Below are positions 20,638 through 31,621 of a stretch of 64,000 bases of DNA, in pieces. The position numbers and the translations under genes were made by a program. The notes under the pieces were generated by a model that had not been told where the DNA came from, did no database searches, and worked only from the letters and a program-made list of their open reading frames with translations. The stretch covers positions 2,294,001 to 2,358,000 of the forward strand of contig CM059203.1 of assembly GCA_030323885.1 (NCBI GenBank). Reading direction: 5' to 3'. The DNA comes from Branchipolynoe longqiensis. Lineage: Eukaryota > Annelida > Polychaeta > Phyllodocida > Polynoidae. Position 1 is the stretch's first letter. Every line of letters starts with the position of its first letter.

Positions 20638-20975
20638 AGACCAGACGGGATGGCCGAATGAGTTAGAGCGTCCGTCTCCCGTGCTGGTAGATCGTGGGTT
20701 CGAGTCCGGGTCGAGTCAAACCAATGACTTCAAAATTGATACTTGTCGCTTCCTAGCCAGGCGCTCGGCATTATTAGGATAGGGCAAGGACTGGTGTGCT
20801 CAGTGTCAGGATAATGTGACTGAGTGGGATACCAGGTCATGGTGCCGGCGGCCTGGTTTCCCAGTGGGACAGCACTATAAAGTCGCCATGAGTGCGCACT
20901 GTCACAAGTCGGTACCCGTCCTGATATGACCTTAGATGTTGCTAGGACGTAAAACAACAACAAACAAACAAACAA
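20638..20975 (+). mobile_element. SINE-A with perfect 12-bp target duplication
   Basis: ACTTCTCCAGAC occurs at 20626-20637 and 20976-20987. The copy has the CCAGACGGGATGGCC head, complete body and AACAACAACAAAC tail. It appears recent relative to others. Confidence 0.95.
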
Positions 20976-21044
20976 ACTTCTCCAGACCCGCCCCGCTATC
21001 CCTCCCGAAGTAGTACACATCAACATTTTACTACAGACCCAGAC

Positions 21045-21178
21045 GGGGTGTTCAAATGAGTTGAGCGCTCGCATTGGTAGGTCATGGGATTCGAACCCTC
21101 AGGTTCAAACCATGGCCGAGTAAAACTAATGACTTAAAAAATGATACATGTCGCTACCAATCCTTGGTCATTACCTAG
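21045..21178 (+). mobile_element. SINE-A head fragment
   Basis: CAGACGGGGTGTTCAAATG, GGTTCAAACCATGGCC and GATACATGTCGCTACC. Body and tail are missing. Confidence 0.6.
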
Positions 21179-21189
21179 CATTTGGCATT

Positions 21190-21560
21190 GTTCATGGTGG
21201 CCAGCCACCATGGGTAATTTGCGCGCGAACAAGGAGTCAACACGGTGGCGCCCCCTGGGTTCGAATCCCAGAACGACCCCCTACCGGAATTCCCGTGGAA
21301 CTACGCCCTTGCTCGACCCGTGACGTCAAGTCACGCCCTTCCTCGCGAATCTCCGGCCACTAAGCCATCACTTCCACCTCGGCAGTCGGACAAGCAGCTC
21401 ACCACCAACTCAGCCGCCGCCCACCCCACAACAAACAAACACAACTCGCAAGGGTTGAGGGGCCGAGTCGAGATACACCTGGATCCAGCCTTCACAATGA
21501 CTTACTACACTCATTATTGTACCTCTGATACTGACTTACTGAACCTGTAACTCTCTGATT
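21190..21560. other. No gene recognised
   Basis: Contains GGGTTCGAATCCCAG at about 21258, a possible decayed tRNA-like B box. Frames of 60-101 codons lack domains. Confidence 0.4.
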
Positions 21561-21579
21561 GACTATCTTGCATTTGGCA

Positions 21580-22027
21580 TTACTAGGATAGGGCAAGGAG
21601 CAATGGAATGAGGAAGACCAATCGTCTGTGATTGAAATTTCCCCCCGCTTAATCAACTAATGTACCAATAACAACAAAGACATATCGTGTATTAACGGAT
21701 TATTCAATCAAAACCAATTGATATGCAGTAGTTTGTGAGGAGTTATTTTCAAATGAGTCTAAAACATTCTGAGGCACATCTTGCACACCAAGTGATGCGA
21801 TTGAAAAAACACACCCACGGTAGCCCATCATACTTGATGAAGTAACTAAGCTGTTAACCACATGCGTGTGATAACTAAACATAGGCGAGGTGGGGTATTT
21901 TTTTAAATTGGTACATTAAAAAACAAAAAACTGGGGTATATTAGTTGTCTAAGCAGGAAAAAATTTCAATCGCAGACGATTGGTCTTCCTCATTCCACTG
22001 CTCCTTGCCCTATCCTAATAATGCAGA
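21580..22027. mobile_element. Foldback element whose ends include SINE-A sequence
   Basis: The left arm reads CATTACTAGGATAGGGCAAG, GAGCAATGGAATGAGG, AAGACCAATCGTCTG. The right arm (21944-22027) is its complement, also including GCTCCTTGCCCTATCC. The same SINE-A/GTGGAATGAGG junction is present at 52490. Confidence 0.75.
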
Positions 22028-22503
22028 GCGCCTGGCTAGGAAGCGACAAGTATCAATTTTAAAGATTTGTTTGTTTGTTTATTGTTGTTTTACGTCCTAG
22101 CAACATCTAAGGTCATATCAGGACAGGTACTGACTTGTGACAGTGCGCACTCGTATAGTGCTGCACCACTGGGATACCAGGCTGCCAGCACCATGACCTG
22201 ATATCCCACTCAGTCACATTATCCTGACACTGAGCCACCCAGTCCTTGCCCTATCCTAATAATGCCGAGCGCCAGGTTAGGAAGCAACAAGTATCAATTT
22301 TTGTAAGTCATTGGATTGACTCGACCAGGATTCGAACCCACGATCCCATGGTCTACCAACACGGGAGATGGACGCTCTAACTTATTTGGCCATCCCATCT
22401 GATTCAATTTTTAAGTCATTGGTTTGACTCGACCAGGATTCGAAGCCACGATCTACCAACACAGGAGATGAATGCTCTAACTCATTCGGCCATCCCGTCT
22501 GGT
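22028..22503 (-). mobile_element. SINE-A full copy followed by a partial head duplicate
   Basis: A full copy spans 22068-22402, tail TTTTACGTCCTAGCAAC to head GCCATCCCATCTG. A second head and linker (22403-22503) follows in the same orientation, ending CATCCCGTCTGG. A short body piece precedes it at 22028-22064. Confidence 0.8.
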
Positions 22504-22577
22504 TAATTAATTGAATAAGCAGGGGAATTTTCAACAATTGGTCACCCCCATTTTGCAGATCCTTTCCCGATCCCAGT

Positions 22578-22884
22578 ATTGTGGTGTTCTGTGGCAGAGT
22601 GGTTAGAGTATCTGACGTTTGTCTAGGTCGGACCCCTAATCTGAAGGTAGGTGGTTCGATTCCCCATGCATCCCCCTCCCACCTCTGCCAATTTGGATTT
22701 CCACAGCTGTGTATAACTTACAGCGTCATCAAAGGCGGGTTGCTCTTATACTATGTGGTGTGGGAGGTTAAAAATCCCTTGGTTCGTAAAAGTGTAAGCT
22801 CGGGCTTTCTAGCGACAAACTGTCTAATGGTGGAAACAAGTCTATTCAGACTTAGCCATGATAGGCAGTATAAATCTTAAAGAA
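22578..22884 (+). mobile_element. SINE-B
   Basis: TGTGGTGTTCTGTGGCAGAG to CAGTATAAATCTTAAAG. The B box is GGTGGTTCGATTCCCC. Confidence 0.85.
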
Positions 22885-22904
22885 AAGTGAAAAGTATTGT
22901 TGAA

Positions 22905-23005
22905 TGCCAGCCTAGAAAATAAATAACAAGTATCAATTCTAAGTCATTAGTTTGACTCGGCCAGGATTCGAACCCATGACATACCAAAACGGGAAGCTGA
23001 TTAGT
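22905..23005 (-). mobile_element. SINE-A head/linker fragment
   Basis: AACAAGTATCAATTCTAAG, GACTCGGCCAGGATTCG and AACCCATGACATACC. Confidence 0.65.
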
Positions 23006-23417
23006 ATATTCTCTGTACTGCTACGTTAGTAATGACGAAATGTACATACACATGTAAGTTCCCGTCGCTATGATTTAATTTTTTCTTTTTTTTTCGTTAG
23101 CAAGCTTCAAAGTAATATCTTTGGAGGGAAAAAACAGCATTAAAAACCTCACATATAAATGGATAAACAGTGCTAACTAGCAGATACTTGTAGCTACATG
23201 TAACTATATAAGGGATTTTATTGGAAATATCGGAGCTCATAATAGCGTATCGATTTTTCAGTTTTAGTGCTGCCCCACTGAGATATGGGTCATTCTCTAA
23301 AAGTGGGCACGAAAGTGTGACATGGAAACCAAAAGTGAAAACCTTCCAAATAATAGCAAAAAACCTTCCAAATAATAGCCTAATTCAATGTCCTATGAAG
23401 GTTTGCATGTTGTGCAT

Positions 23418-23823
23418 TAGATAAAGGATTCACCCGGTACTCGCAGTACATGGGTGAATACCAACCCTATATAAAAATGGTCGAAAAAGCGGGTTAATGA
23501 AATGAGAGCCTAATTTCACAATCTAAGAAGCAACATTTATTCTTTGTAGATGTCCTCATATTTACCCGCTACTTTTGAGTTGGAAAATATAATAAAACGT
23601 ATTTTAATGCAATTTAAAAGTGAAATCGATGGCGTTCTCTGGCCGCCATCTTGTCTTTTTGCATTCTCTCCCATTTCACCAAATCTGTGCCAATATATGT
23701 AGTCATTTGATCATGGAACCACAGTTTCTACTTCATGTTCCATACTAAAGCTAATTTCACCCGTATTTAGACTACGTTGTCGTTCACCCGTGTACTACAA
23801 GTACCGGGTGAATCTTTTATCTA
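23418..23823 (+). mobile_element. MITE-M, 9-bp target duplication
   Basis: TAGATAAAGGATTCACCC and its complement form the ends. GTTGTGCAT flanks both sides (23409-23417, 23824-23832). The inside holds CTCTGGCCGCCATCTTG. A 9-bp duplication suggests Mutator-like mobilisation. No transposase frame. Confidence 0.9.
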
Positions 23824-23832
23824 GTTGTGCAT

Positions 23833-24285
23833 ATGTCAGAGTTGACAGAAACCTTCACTTCTTTAATTAGATCTTACACAAATTGAGCAATACATTAATA
23901 TCACTTGTGTAACATGAAAATCAAAGACACATCCAGAACCTCATTTTAACATATACAACATAGTCAAACAAGATTTTATTGATTACTGTTAAGCAGACAA
24001 GTTTATGACTTACACAAAAAAAGTTGAAAAAGATGTTGAACAAAGTTTGGCTACATGCATAGTGTAAATGAGTAAATTTTCACTTGTTCACATTAGCACA
24101 AAATCATATCAGTAAACTTTTAATTTCTTTTTTGGGATACCTTCAATAAATTTACTATTGCTAACATACTTAACACACAGAGGATACAATAATTATTTGA
24201 CTTGCAATCAATAAAAGAAAGAACAAATTATCAGCAACGTAATGTGGAAACCAAATATATGGTGCCCAGTTTGATAGAATAACCC
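23833..24285. other. AT-rich stretch, no gene recognised
   Basis: No long frames, tandem units or inverted ends seen. Confidence 0.5.
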
Positions 24286-24289
24286 ATAT

Positions 24290-24445
24290 ATATAACATGG
24301 TACAGGCCCATATCCCACTCAGTCATATTATTTTGACACTGAAAAAAAAACCCAGTCTTTGGCCAATCCAAGTAATGCCAAACACCAAGCAAAGAAGTAT
24401 CAAGTATCAATTTGGTAAATCTTTGATTTGACTCGGCTGAGAATT
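24290..24445 (-). mobile_element. SINE-A, diverged 5' part
   Basis: CATATCCCACTCAGTCATATT, AAGTATCAATTTGGTAAATC and GACTCGGCTGAGAATT. Confidence 0.6.
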
Positions 24446-24480
24446 TATCGCTTGGGACACAATAAATATGATCAAATACC

Positions 24481-24809
24481 AACACCAGACGTGCTGGCCG
24501 AATCGGTAGAGCGCAGGCTTCATGTGCGGAAGGTCGGGAGTTGGAGTCACAGCTGAGTCAAACCAACGACTTACAAAATTGATACTTGCCGCTACCAAGC
24601 CTGGCACTCGGCCGTAATAGGATAGGGCAAGGACTGGTTAGCTCAGTATCAGGATAACGCAACTGAGTAGGAATTTGGGTTGTGGTGCCAGTGGCCTGGT
24701 ATCCCAGTGGGGCAGCACTATGAAGTTGCCATGAGTGTGCACTGTCACAAGTCGGTACCTATCCTGATATGATCTTAGGATTGCTACGATGCAAAACAAC
24801 AAATAAACA
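24481..24809 (+). mobile_element. SINE-A with 10-bp target duplication
   Basis: ATCAAATACC lies at 24471-24480 and 24810-24819. The head is GCTGGCCGAATCGGTAGAGC and the tail ends CAACAAATAAACA. Confidence 0.9.
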
Positions 24810-25105
24810 ATCAAATACCTACTTATAAATATATGTAAATCTTTTCAATTCATTAGAATACAGGGAGACTACCTGTTAGTGACACCGGTCCATCTAATTC
24901 TGCGTGCGCTTCACCGCAGTGACCATCATCTCGCCATTACCGAGCAGTGACCCCGAGTTGACCCCAACTGACCCCGCCGTGACCCCAGACGCCCTGGAGC
25001 CATGGCAACAGATCCCAATAAAATTCATACAATACATATTTATAACTTATCCTCATTATTCCTACAACCACACATTTCACACTCTGCCATTGGAACAGAG
25101 TCCTG

Positions 25106-25106
25106 A

Positions 25107-25138
<32 letters not shown>

Positions 25139-25149
25139 ACACACACACC
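25106..25149. repeat. (CA)n microsatellite
   Basis: About 22 CA units, one interrupted by CAGACA. Confidence 0.95.
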
Positions 25150-25214
25150 CTGCCTCATTAGATGGAAGCAGCACAGTTTCCGTTGGTAGTTTTAATTCCT
25201 GATTGAAGTTTATT

Positions 25215-25550
25215 TTGTGTTTGTTGTTGTTGTTGTTTTATGTCCTAGCAACATCTAAGGTTATATCAAGACAGGTACCGACTTGTGACAGTGTGCACTC
25301 ATGGCGACTTTATAGTGCTGTCCCACTTTGAAACCCGTCCGCTGGCACCATGACCTGGTATCCCACTCAGTCACATTATCCTGACACTGAGCACCCCAGT
25401 CCTTGTCCTGTCCTAATAATGCTGAGGCCTGGATAGGAAGCGACAAGTATCAATTTTTAAGTCATTGGTTTGACTCGACCAGCATTCGAACTCATGATCT
25501 ACCAGCACGGGAGACGGACGCTCAAACTCATTCGGCCATCCCGTCTGGTC
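25215..25550 (-). mobile_element. SINE-A, full length, duplicated flank
   Basis: From GTTGTTGTTGTTTTATGTCC to GCCATCCCGTCTGG. TGATTGAAGTT appears just before and just after the copy (about 25200 and 25553), consistent with a target duplication. Confidence 0.85.
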
Positions 25551-25574
25551 CTTGATTGAAGTTGATTTGATTAA

Positions 25575-25913
25575 AGTTGCATAGTCCAACGGTTTTGAAT
25601 TTCTGTATTTTTTCTGATATTAGATCGATCACTAGTATCTAATTTACATTAGTTCAAAGTTACTTTTATTTTAAATGGTAAACTGTTGAGATATTTTGAG
25701 TGCAAACATGGAAAATTAGTTTTGGCAAGCTTGCCAAAACTCTGACACCATAGACTTCTGCAGTAACAGTTTCTGTTAAATTGACTCAGTATTGCCTTCT
25801 ATGCAGAAACAAATGCTTAATAAGTGCATCAGTATCTAAGTTAGATATGTAAAATCAAATCTAGATAATTGGTTTGGTTTTGAAAATTTGATATTTCATC
25901 GGACGATGCAGCT
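25575..25913 (-). mobile_element. MITE-A, intact
   Basis: TTAA on both sides; ends AGTTGCATAGTCC and GGACGATGCAGCT; 339 bp. The centre has the palindrome TTGGCAAGCTTGCCAA. Confidence 0.95.
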
Positions 25914-25964
25914 TTAATAGTGAAAGAAGGAATTATATATAAGCTATATAGCACATTACAGGAT

Positions 25965-26025
25965 TAAGTCCTGATATGACCTTAGATGTTGCTAGGACGT
26001 AAAACAACAACAAACAAGCAACAAC
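25965..26025 (+). mobile_element. SINE-A tail fragment
   Basis: GTCCTGATATGACCTTAGATG, then GGACGTAAAACAACAAC. Confidence 0.7.
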
Positions 26026-26035
26026 AAACATGAAT

Positions 26036-26617
26036 ATAAACAAATCATTATATCGAATATATTATAAGAGAGAATATACATGTATTATATGGAGTAGCAT
26101 AGGTACATTTTACACACTAATATATACATTATATATTTTGCAGATCTTATATATGCTATGTATACATAGTTGATACTTAACATTGTAAACAAATATGTAT
26201 TTGATATCTTACTGTTGGTCATTGTTTCAAACTTTCATGTCGGCCCGAATGGGGTTTTGTCAGTTTTTTTTGTGCCTGAAATCTTCAATTCAAAAAGGCT
26301 CGAGGGCTGAGGGAGTATTGTCTGAGGGTTACCTGTAATCCCTATAAGACAGAATTCATGGACTTGGCTCCTATAGCTACATAGTCTGACAGTAATATAT
26401 ATGTTGTATAAGCCATTATACGAGTATAATAAGGCCGGAAGATTCCATCCACTCCCCAGCCTCTGTTCCTTCCTCAGTCATCGGCTGGTGGCGTGTATGT
26501 ATACATTAAGTCATCTACTGTATATATATATATGAGAGGTGATTAATTTCTTGATTTATCGCCCGGCCGGTAGGTCACAGGTCACGTGACTACGGCGTAT
26601 GTTTGTGTATACAAATG
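26036..26617. other. AT-rich stretch, no gene recognised
   Basis: Includes a short TA run at 26520-26533. TATAATAAGGCCGGAAG near 26428 weakly resembles 18715-18735. Confidence 0.45.
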
Positions 26618-26728
26618 TCGCTGGACAAGGGGGAGAGGGAGGGGGAGGTGAGTGGAGAGCGGGAGGGGGAGGAGGAGGGGAGGGGGTTGCGGAGGGAGAG
26701 GGGGAGGGGGGGAGGGGGATGGGGAGGA
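26618..26728. repeat. Purine-rich (GGGA)n-like tract
   Basis: GGGGGAGAGGGAGGGGGAGG-type sequence with purines on the plus strand. Confidence 0.9.
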
Positions 26729-26910
26729 GTGCTGCCCCACTGGTAGAGCAGGCCAGCAGCACCATGACCTGATATCCCACTCAGTCACATTATCCTGACA
26801 CTCAGCCAATCAGTCATTGCCCTATCCTAATAATGCTGAACGCCTGGCAAGGAAGTGACAAGTATCAATATATAAGTCATAGGTTTGACTCGGCCAGGGT
26901 TCGAACCTGT
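26729..26910 (-). mobile_element. SINE-A, tail missing
   Basis: GTGCTGCCCCACTGG to CCAGGGTTCGAACCTG. Confidence 0.75.
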
Positions 26911-27075
26911 GGATCGTTTCCTTCAATTACCAGACTCTCTGACTGCAGCTACACACACATGTCCAACGTGCCACCGCACATTCCGAGCACAAATTGGACT
27001 CATGGGTCAGCGACGGGTTCACAACAAATAATGAGTTGCTGTCATCATCGCCACTGATCAACAACCAATAAGAAC

Positions 27076-27272
27076 TAGTGACGTGAAAGCTGTATATATA
27101 GTCTGATGAAAGTATAAAATTGTCAAAATCTAAAACACGTAGCTAGATTTAATCATATATATCTAACTTAGCGACTGCCAGTACTGATGCACTCATTAAA
27201 CATATGTTTCTGCAGAGAATTAAAGTAAACCAATTAAATAGAACCCGTTACTGCTGAAGCCCATGATATTCA
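27076..27272 (+). mobile_element. MITE-A 5' part, ending at a SINE
   Basis: AGTCTGATGAAAGTATAAAA to GAAGCCCATGATATTC. The outer terminus is lost. Confidence 0.65.
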
Positions 27273-27608
27273 GGACCGGGCGCGGTAGCCGAATCGGTAA
27301 GAGCACAGACCTTGCGTGCGGAAGATCGGGAGTTCGTGAGTTCGGTTCCCGGTCGAGTTAAACCAATGACTTAAAAATTTATATCTGTCGCTTCCTAGCG
27401 TGGTGCCCGGCATTATTAGGATCGGGCAAGGTCTGGTTAGCTCAGTGTCAGGATAATGTGACTGAGTGGGATATCGGGTCATGTTGCTGGCGGCCTGATT
27501 TCCCAGTGGGGCAGCACTATCAAATCGTCATGAGTGCGTACTGTCACAAGTCGGTACCCGTCCTGATATGACCTTAGATGTTGCTAGGATGTAAAACAAC
27601 AAACAAAC
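27273..27608 (+). mobile_element. SINE-A, full length, flanked by a ~75-bp duplication
   Basis: Head GGGCGCGGTAGCCGAATCGG, tail AACAACAAACAAACAAA. The MITE-A segment before it (27166-27240) is repeated after it (27611-27690). Confidence 0.85.
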
Positions 27609-27692
27609 AAAATCTAACTTAGCGACTGCCAGTAATGATGCACTCATTAAACATGTGTTTCTGCATAGAAGTAACAAAGTAAACCAATTTAA

Positions 27693-28038
27693 AGCTGCAT
27701 AGTCCGATGAAATATCCAATTTTTTAAACTAAAACAACTATCCAAATACGATTCTACATATCTAACTTAGATACCGGTGCACTTATTAAACATTTGTCAC
27801 CACACAGAAGGCGATGCCGAGGCAATTGAATAGAGCCTGTTACTACAGAAGCCTAAGGGGTCAGAGTTTTGGCGTGCATGCCAAAATTAATTTTGAATGG
27901 TTCCACTTCAAATGTCTCAAAAGTTAGCCACTTAAAATAAAAGTTACTTCAAGTTAAAGGAAGGTACATAATAACGATCAACCTAATGTATTTATCTCAG
28001 AAAATTTCACAAACTCAAAACCATCAGACTACGCAACT
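27693..28038 (+). mobile_element. MITE-A, intact
   Basis: TTAA at both edges; AGCTGCATAGTCCGATG and CAGACTACGCAACT ends; 346 bp. Confidence 0.95.
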
Positions 28039-28085
28039 TTAATAGAACCGTTACTGCTGAAGATAGAACCCGTTACCCAGCCCGT

Positions 28086-28392
28086 TAACCAGCCTAGTGT
28101 AGGATCGAACCTACTATCTCTGAAGCAATCCACTAACATCTACACACCAGTAACCAGCCGAGTGTAGGATTGAACCTACTACCTGTGAAACAATCCACAC
28201 ACTTTGTACACACCAGTCACCAGCCGAGTGTAGGACCGAACCTACTACCTGTGAAACAATCCACACACCTTGTACACACCAGTCACCCGCCTAGTGTAGG
28301 ATCGAACCTACTACCTGTGAAACAATCCACACACCTTGTACACACCAGTCACCCGCCTAGTGTAGGATCGAACCTACTACCTGTAACCCGTT
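28086..28392 (-). repeat. 66-bp minisatellite, about 4.7 copies
   Basis: Units read CTAGTGTAGGATCGAACC, TACTACCTGTGAAACAATCC and TTGTACACACCAGTCACC. The period is 65-66 bp, so one frame stays open (28170-28394). The same sequence lies inverted at 29180-29625. Confidence 0.95.
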
Positions 28393-28485
28393 AATAGAAC
28401 CCGTTACTATTCAGCATAATGGAGTATTAGTCCAAATTAATTTGCCATATTTTCACTTGAAATATCTCCAACGTTAACCCATTAA

Positions 28486-28558
28486 TCTAGCAGGTTCGAA
28501 TCCCACGATCTACCAAAACGGGAGGCGAACGCTCAACTCATTTGGCCATCCCGTCTGG
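28486..28558 (-). mobile_element. SINE-A head fragment
   Basis: GCAGGTTCGAATCCCACG to GCCATCCCGTCTGG. Confidence 0.7.
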
Positions 28559-28695
28559 TGGTGGGGTGGGGGGGCGTGAGGGAGGGGGTGGGGACAGTGC
28601 AGCGAGATGGAGAGTGTGGGCGGGTGGTGAGGAGGGGTGGGTGGCAGGGAGGTGGAGAAACCCCCCTCCCCCTCCTCCCCCCTCCCCCTCCCACC
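28559..28695. repeat. G-rich then C-rich low-complexity block
   Basis: GGTGGGGTGGGGGGGCG on one side and CCCCCCTCCCCCTCC on the other could pair. Confidence 0.75.
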
Positions 28696-28699
28696 CCCC

Positions 28700-29060
28700 A
28701 TCACATACATACATGATGCATCCACTGTCCATCCGCCACGCGTGGAGGATGCAGTGTAGAACGGGACCCTGGAGCAGCAGGTGAACTAGTGGTGTTTGGA
28801 TACAGAATCACTGGAGGACTAGGAGGAGAAATCATGGTGCTGTGACCAGCATTATCATCATCATTATTGCCCTCCACTACACAGGAGAATAGATAGAGAG
28901 GTGCCTGTATATATGGATGGATCTGTCTATACAGGAGGAGATTAATACGGACAGATTTGCTCCAGGTGTTGCAGCTCATCTAGCGGCGGCGCCCAGGAGG
29001 ACTGGGGCTGCCTCAGTGCAGCAGGCACAGGAGGAGTTTGGACCCGCCAGGATTCTAACA
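28700..29060. other. No gene recognised
   Basis: Mixed sequence with scattered GGAGGA motifs and a 92-codon minus-strand frame without a domain. Confidence 0.45.
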
Positions 29061-29179
29061 TAGGTAGGATTAGGAAGAAGGGGTGGGGGGTGAGGGTGGG
29101 GGTGGGGTGCCTAGCGTCTGGGTGGTTACTGGTGTGTACACGTGTGTTTGTGTGTGTGTGTGTGGGGGGGGGGGGGGTC

Positions 29180-29625
29180 ACAGGTAGTAGGTTCAATCCT
29201 ATACTAGGCTGGTTACTGGTGTGTAGACATGTGTGTGGATTGTTTCACAGGTAGCAGGTTCGATCCTACACTAAGCTGGTTACTGGTATGTACACCTGTG
29301 TGTGTGGATTGTTTTAGAAGTAGAATGTTCAATAGCACACTAGGCTGGTTACTGGTGTCTAAACTTGGGTGGATTGTTTTACAGGTACCAGGTTCAATCA
29401 TGCACTAGGCTGGTTACCAGTGTGTACACCTGTATGTGTGGATTGTTTCACAGGTCGTAGGTTCGATCCTAAGCTAGGCTGGTTATTGGGATGTACGCGT
29501 GTGTGGATTGTTTCACAGGTAGCAGGTTCGATCCTAAACTCGGCTGGTTTGTGATGTGTACACGTGTGTGGATTGCTTCACAGGTAGTAGGTTCGATCCA
29601 GTAATAGCTTGATTACAGGTGGGTG
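29180..29625 (+). repeat. 64-69-bp minisatellite, about seven copies
   Basis: CTAGGCTGGTTACTGGTG, GTGTGGATTGTTTCACAGG and TAGCAGGTTCGATCC repeat. This is the inverted partner of 28086-28392. GGTTCGATCC resembles a Pol III B box. Confidence 0.95.
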
Positions 29626-29659
29626 TTGATGTCTTGATTGTATCACAAGTAGCTTCACT

Positions 29660-29940
29660 TTATTGCCTTTTAAATCCTATCAACGTCAAAGTTAATATCA
29701 GACCAACTTCTAATAGTGCTCAAACACATGGTAGCTTCATAGTACTGCCCCACTGGGATACCATGTTGCTGGCACCATGACCCTATATTATCCTGACGCT
29801 GACCAAGCCAGCCCTTGCCCCTGCTAGCTAGTAATGCTGAACGCTGGCCAGGGTAGCGACAAGTATAAATCCCAAGACCTCCCTCATGGGACGTGAGTGC
29901 TCTACCGGCTCGTTGATCCCCTCCAGGGTAGTAGACATAC
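29660..29940 (-). mobile_element. SINE-A, strongly diverged
   Basis: Family order is kept: AGTACTGCCCCACTGGG, CCTTGCCCCTGCTAGC, GGTAGCGACAAGTATAAAT and GCTCTACCGGCTCG. Confidence 0.65.
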
Positions 29941-30002
29941 AATGATGGGAATCCTGACTACCAGTGTTCAGTCATGCCTATCAAGACACACATATGACTC
30001 CA

Positions 30003-30259
30003 GTCACACACCTGCTTGCAATCGTGTGCGACTACTTTGCAACCACAAAAAAGGGTTGGTCGTAACGAGGTCGCAAAATGTCCTCAGCGGTCGCCAACCT
30101 CCTTGCAACCATTTTGGTCGCAAGGAGGTTGCAGATACTGCACTAAAAACCTTACGACAAAAATGGTCGCCCAGAGGTGAGCGACAATTACTTTGGTCAG
30201 AACGAGATCACCAGTGACTGTGGGTTCTTTGGTCCAAAGTGATCACAAGCCGTAGTGTG
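30003..30259. mobile_element. GTCACAC-type element, right side cut by E3
   Basis: CAGTCACACACCTGCTTGC on the left and CGTAGTGTGACC on the right form eroded ends. The interior repeats GCAACC, GGTCGC and AAGGAGG. The TIR element at 30260 follows directly. Confidence 0.5.
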
Positions 30260-30893
30260 ACCAGAGAGCGTGTATATAAACAGATGAGAGGGACAACTCC
30301 CGCGAAAATCGGTAACATAGGCTACAGTGGCGCCTCGCGCGGTCATTGTTGAACAAGCCTTGAGTTTGCCGGTACGCGCAGTGCAAAAACGTCGATTTTA
30401 TTCAAAATTAATAGAAATCCAAGACCCTAACCATATCAATTTAATATAATCTTTTTGGTAAACATGTTTTCTATGTGTATTCCAATCAGTTTGTTTCTAG
30501 GTGTTGTGGTTTTAGAGATATTTAACGTTTTCTGTATGCAGATTGCTCACTGCCATTGACAATGTATTGAGTTTGCCGTACGTGCAGTGCAAAACGTGTA
30601 TTTTATTCAAAATTAATAAAATCCAGAACCCTAACCATATAAATTTAATATAGTCTCATCGTTGAATATGTTTTCTATATGTATTCCAAACAGTTTGTTT
30701 CTAGGTGGTGTAGTTTTAGAGATATTTCACTTTTTCTGTAAGAAGATTGCACACAACCATTGACAATGCCTTGAGTTTGCCCATATGCGTAAACTGTTCA
30801 ACAACCACCACTTGGAGCGCCACAGTCGGCAGCTGTTACACGGTCTAGTATGAGAGTTGTCCCTCTCATCTGTTTATATACACGCTCTCTGGT
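30260..30893. mobile_element. TIR element E3, 40-bp perfect ends, tandem core
   Basis: The 40-bp ends at 30260-30299 and 30854-30893 are perfect complements, starting ACCAGAGAGCGTGTATAT. Inside are tandem core units (CCTTGAGTTTGCCGGTACG at 30358; TTGAGTTTGCCGTACGTG at about 30567) homologous to E1 and E2, although the ends are unrelated. Confidence 0.9.
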
Positions 30894-31604
30894 GAGAGTG
30901 AGGCTTTATTCACTATGGATTCCTCCCACTGCACCAACCTCAAGCACCCGGTCTATGCAGTCTACACAAGCTGGTAGTGGCTTGCAATGGCTCGGTGAGC
31001 CAATCCACGCTCAGACAAGGTTTTCCCTTGCACACCCCCTCAGGAATCAGTGGGTTGCACTCTCAGGCCACACATTATTTACCTTTCTTATCGGTAACAG
31101 AAATAAGTGGCAATAATTCATGAACTCAAGCAAATACCATAATACATGATGTCCGCGACGCATGCGCAGAGCGTAATCCAGACTGGACGTGTGGGTCACA
31201 GAGTCTGTGGAGAGGCAATTGAAGCTCTGTTAAGACTGGTTTCATATTGAGCAACTGACAGTCTTTTCGGCACAAATGTGGATTTATAGAGAAAACATAC
31301 TTACCATTTTTAAATCATTTTTGATAATTATAACTGTATCCTATTGATTGATTGATTGATTGAAAAGCTCGATCGTCAGTGTAAAGCAACACAGTGACAC
31401 ACTGTCGACCCACAACACGAGTGTTGTTGCCTATCACCAGGTGTCGTACTAGCCGCGGAAATCGTGTATTCCTCTACTGGTAGCCAGATACTTTTGTATA
31501 CAATTTACGACTTCTATTAGAGGCTTTGACCCACCAGGCTTTTTTGTTTGATTGATTGTTTGTTTGATTGTTTTATTGTTTGTTTGATTGATTGTTTGAT
31601 GGAG
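30894..31604. other. No gene recognised; (GATT)n and (GTTT)n patches
   Basis: TTGATTGATTGATTGATTG at about 31344, and GATTGTTTGTTTGATTG near 31560. An 88-codon frame at 30850-31116 begins inside E3 and has no domain. Confidence 0.45.
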
Positions 31605-31621
31605 TATTTTGTTTGTTTGTG

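Noticed and set aside
20225..20782. 185-codon frame
   Set aside because: It runs through the CCGGAC-type repeat into a SINE-A. No domain.
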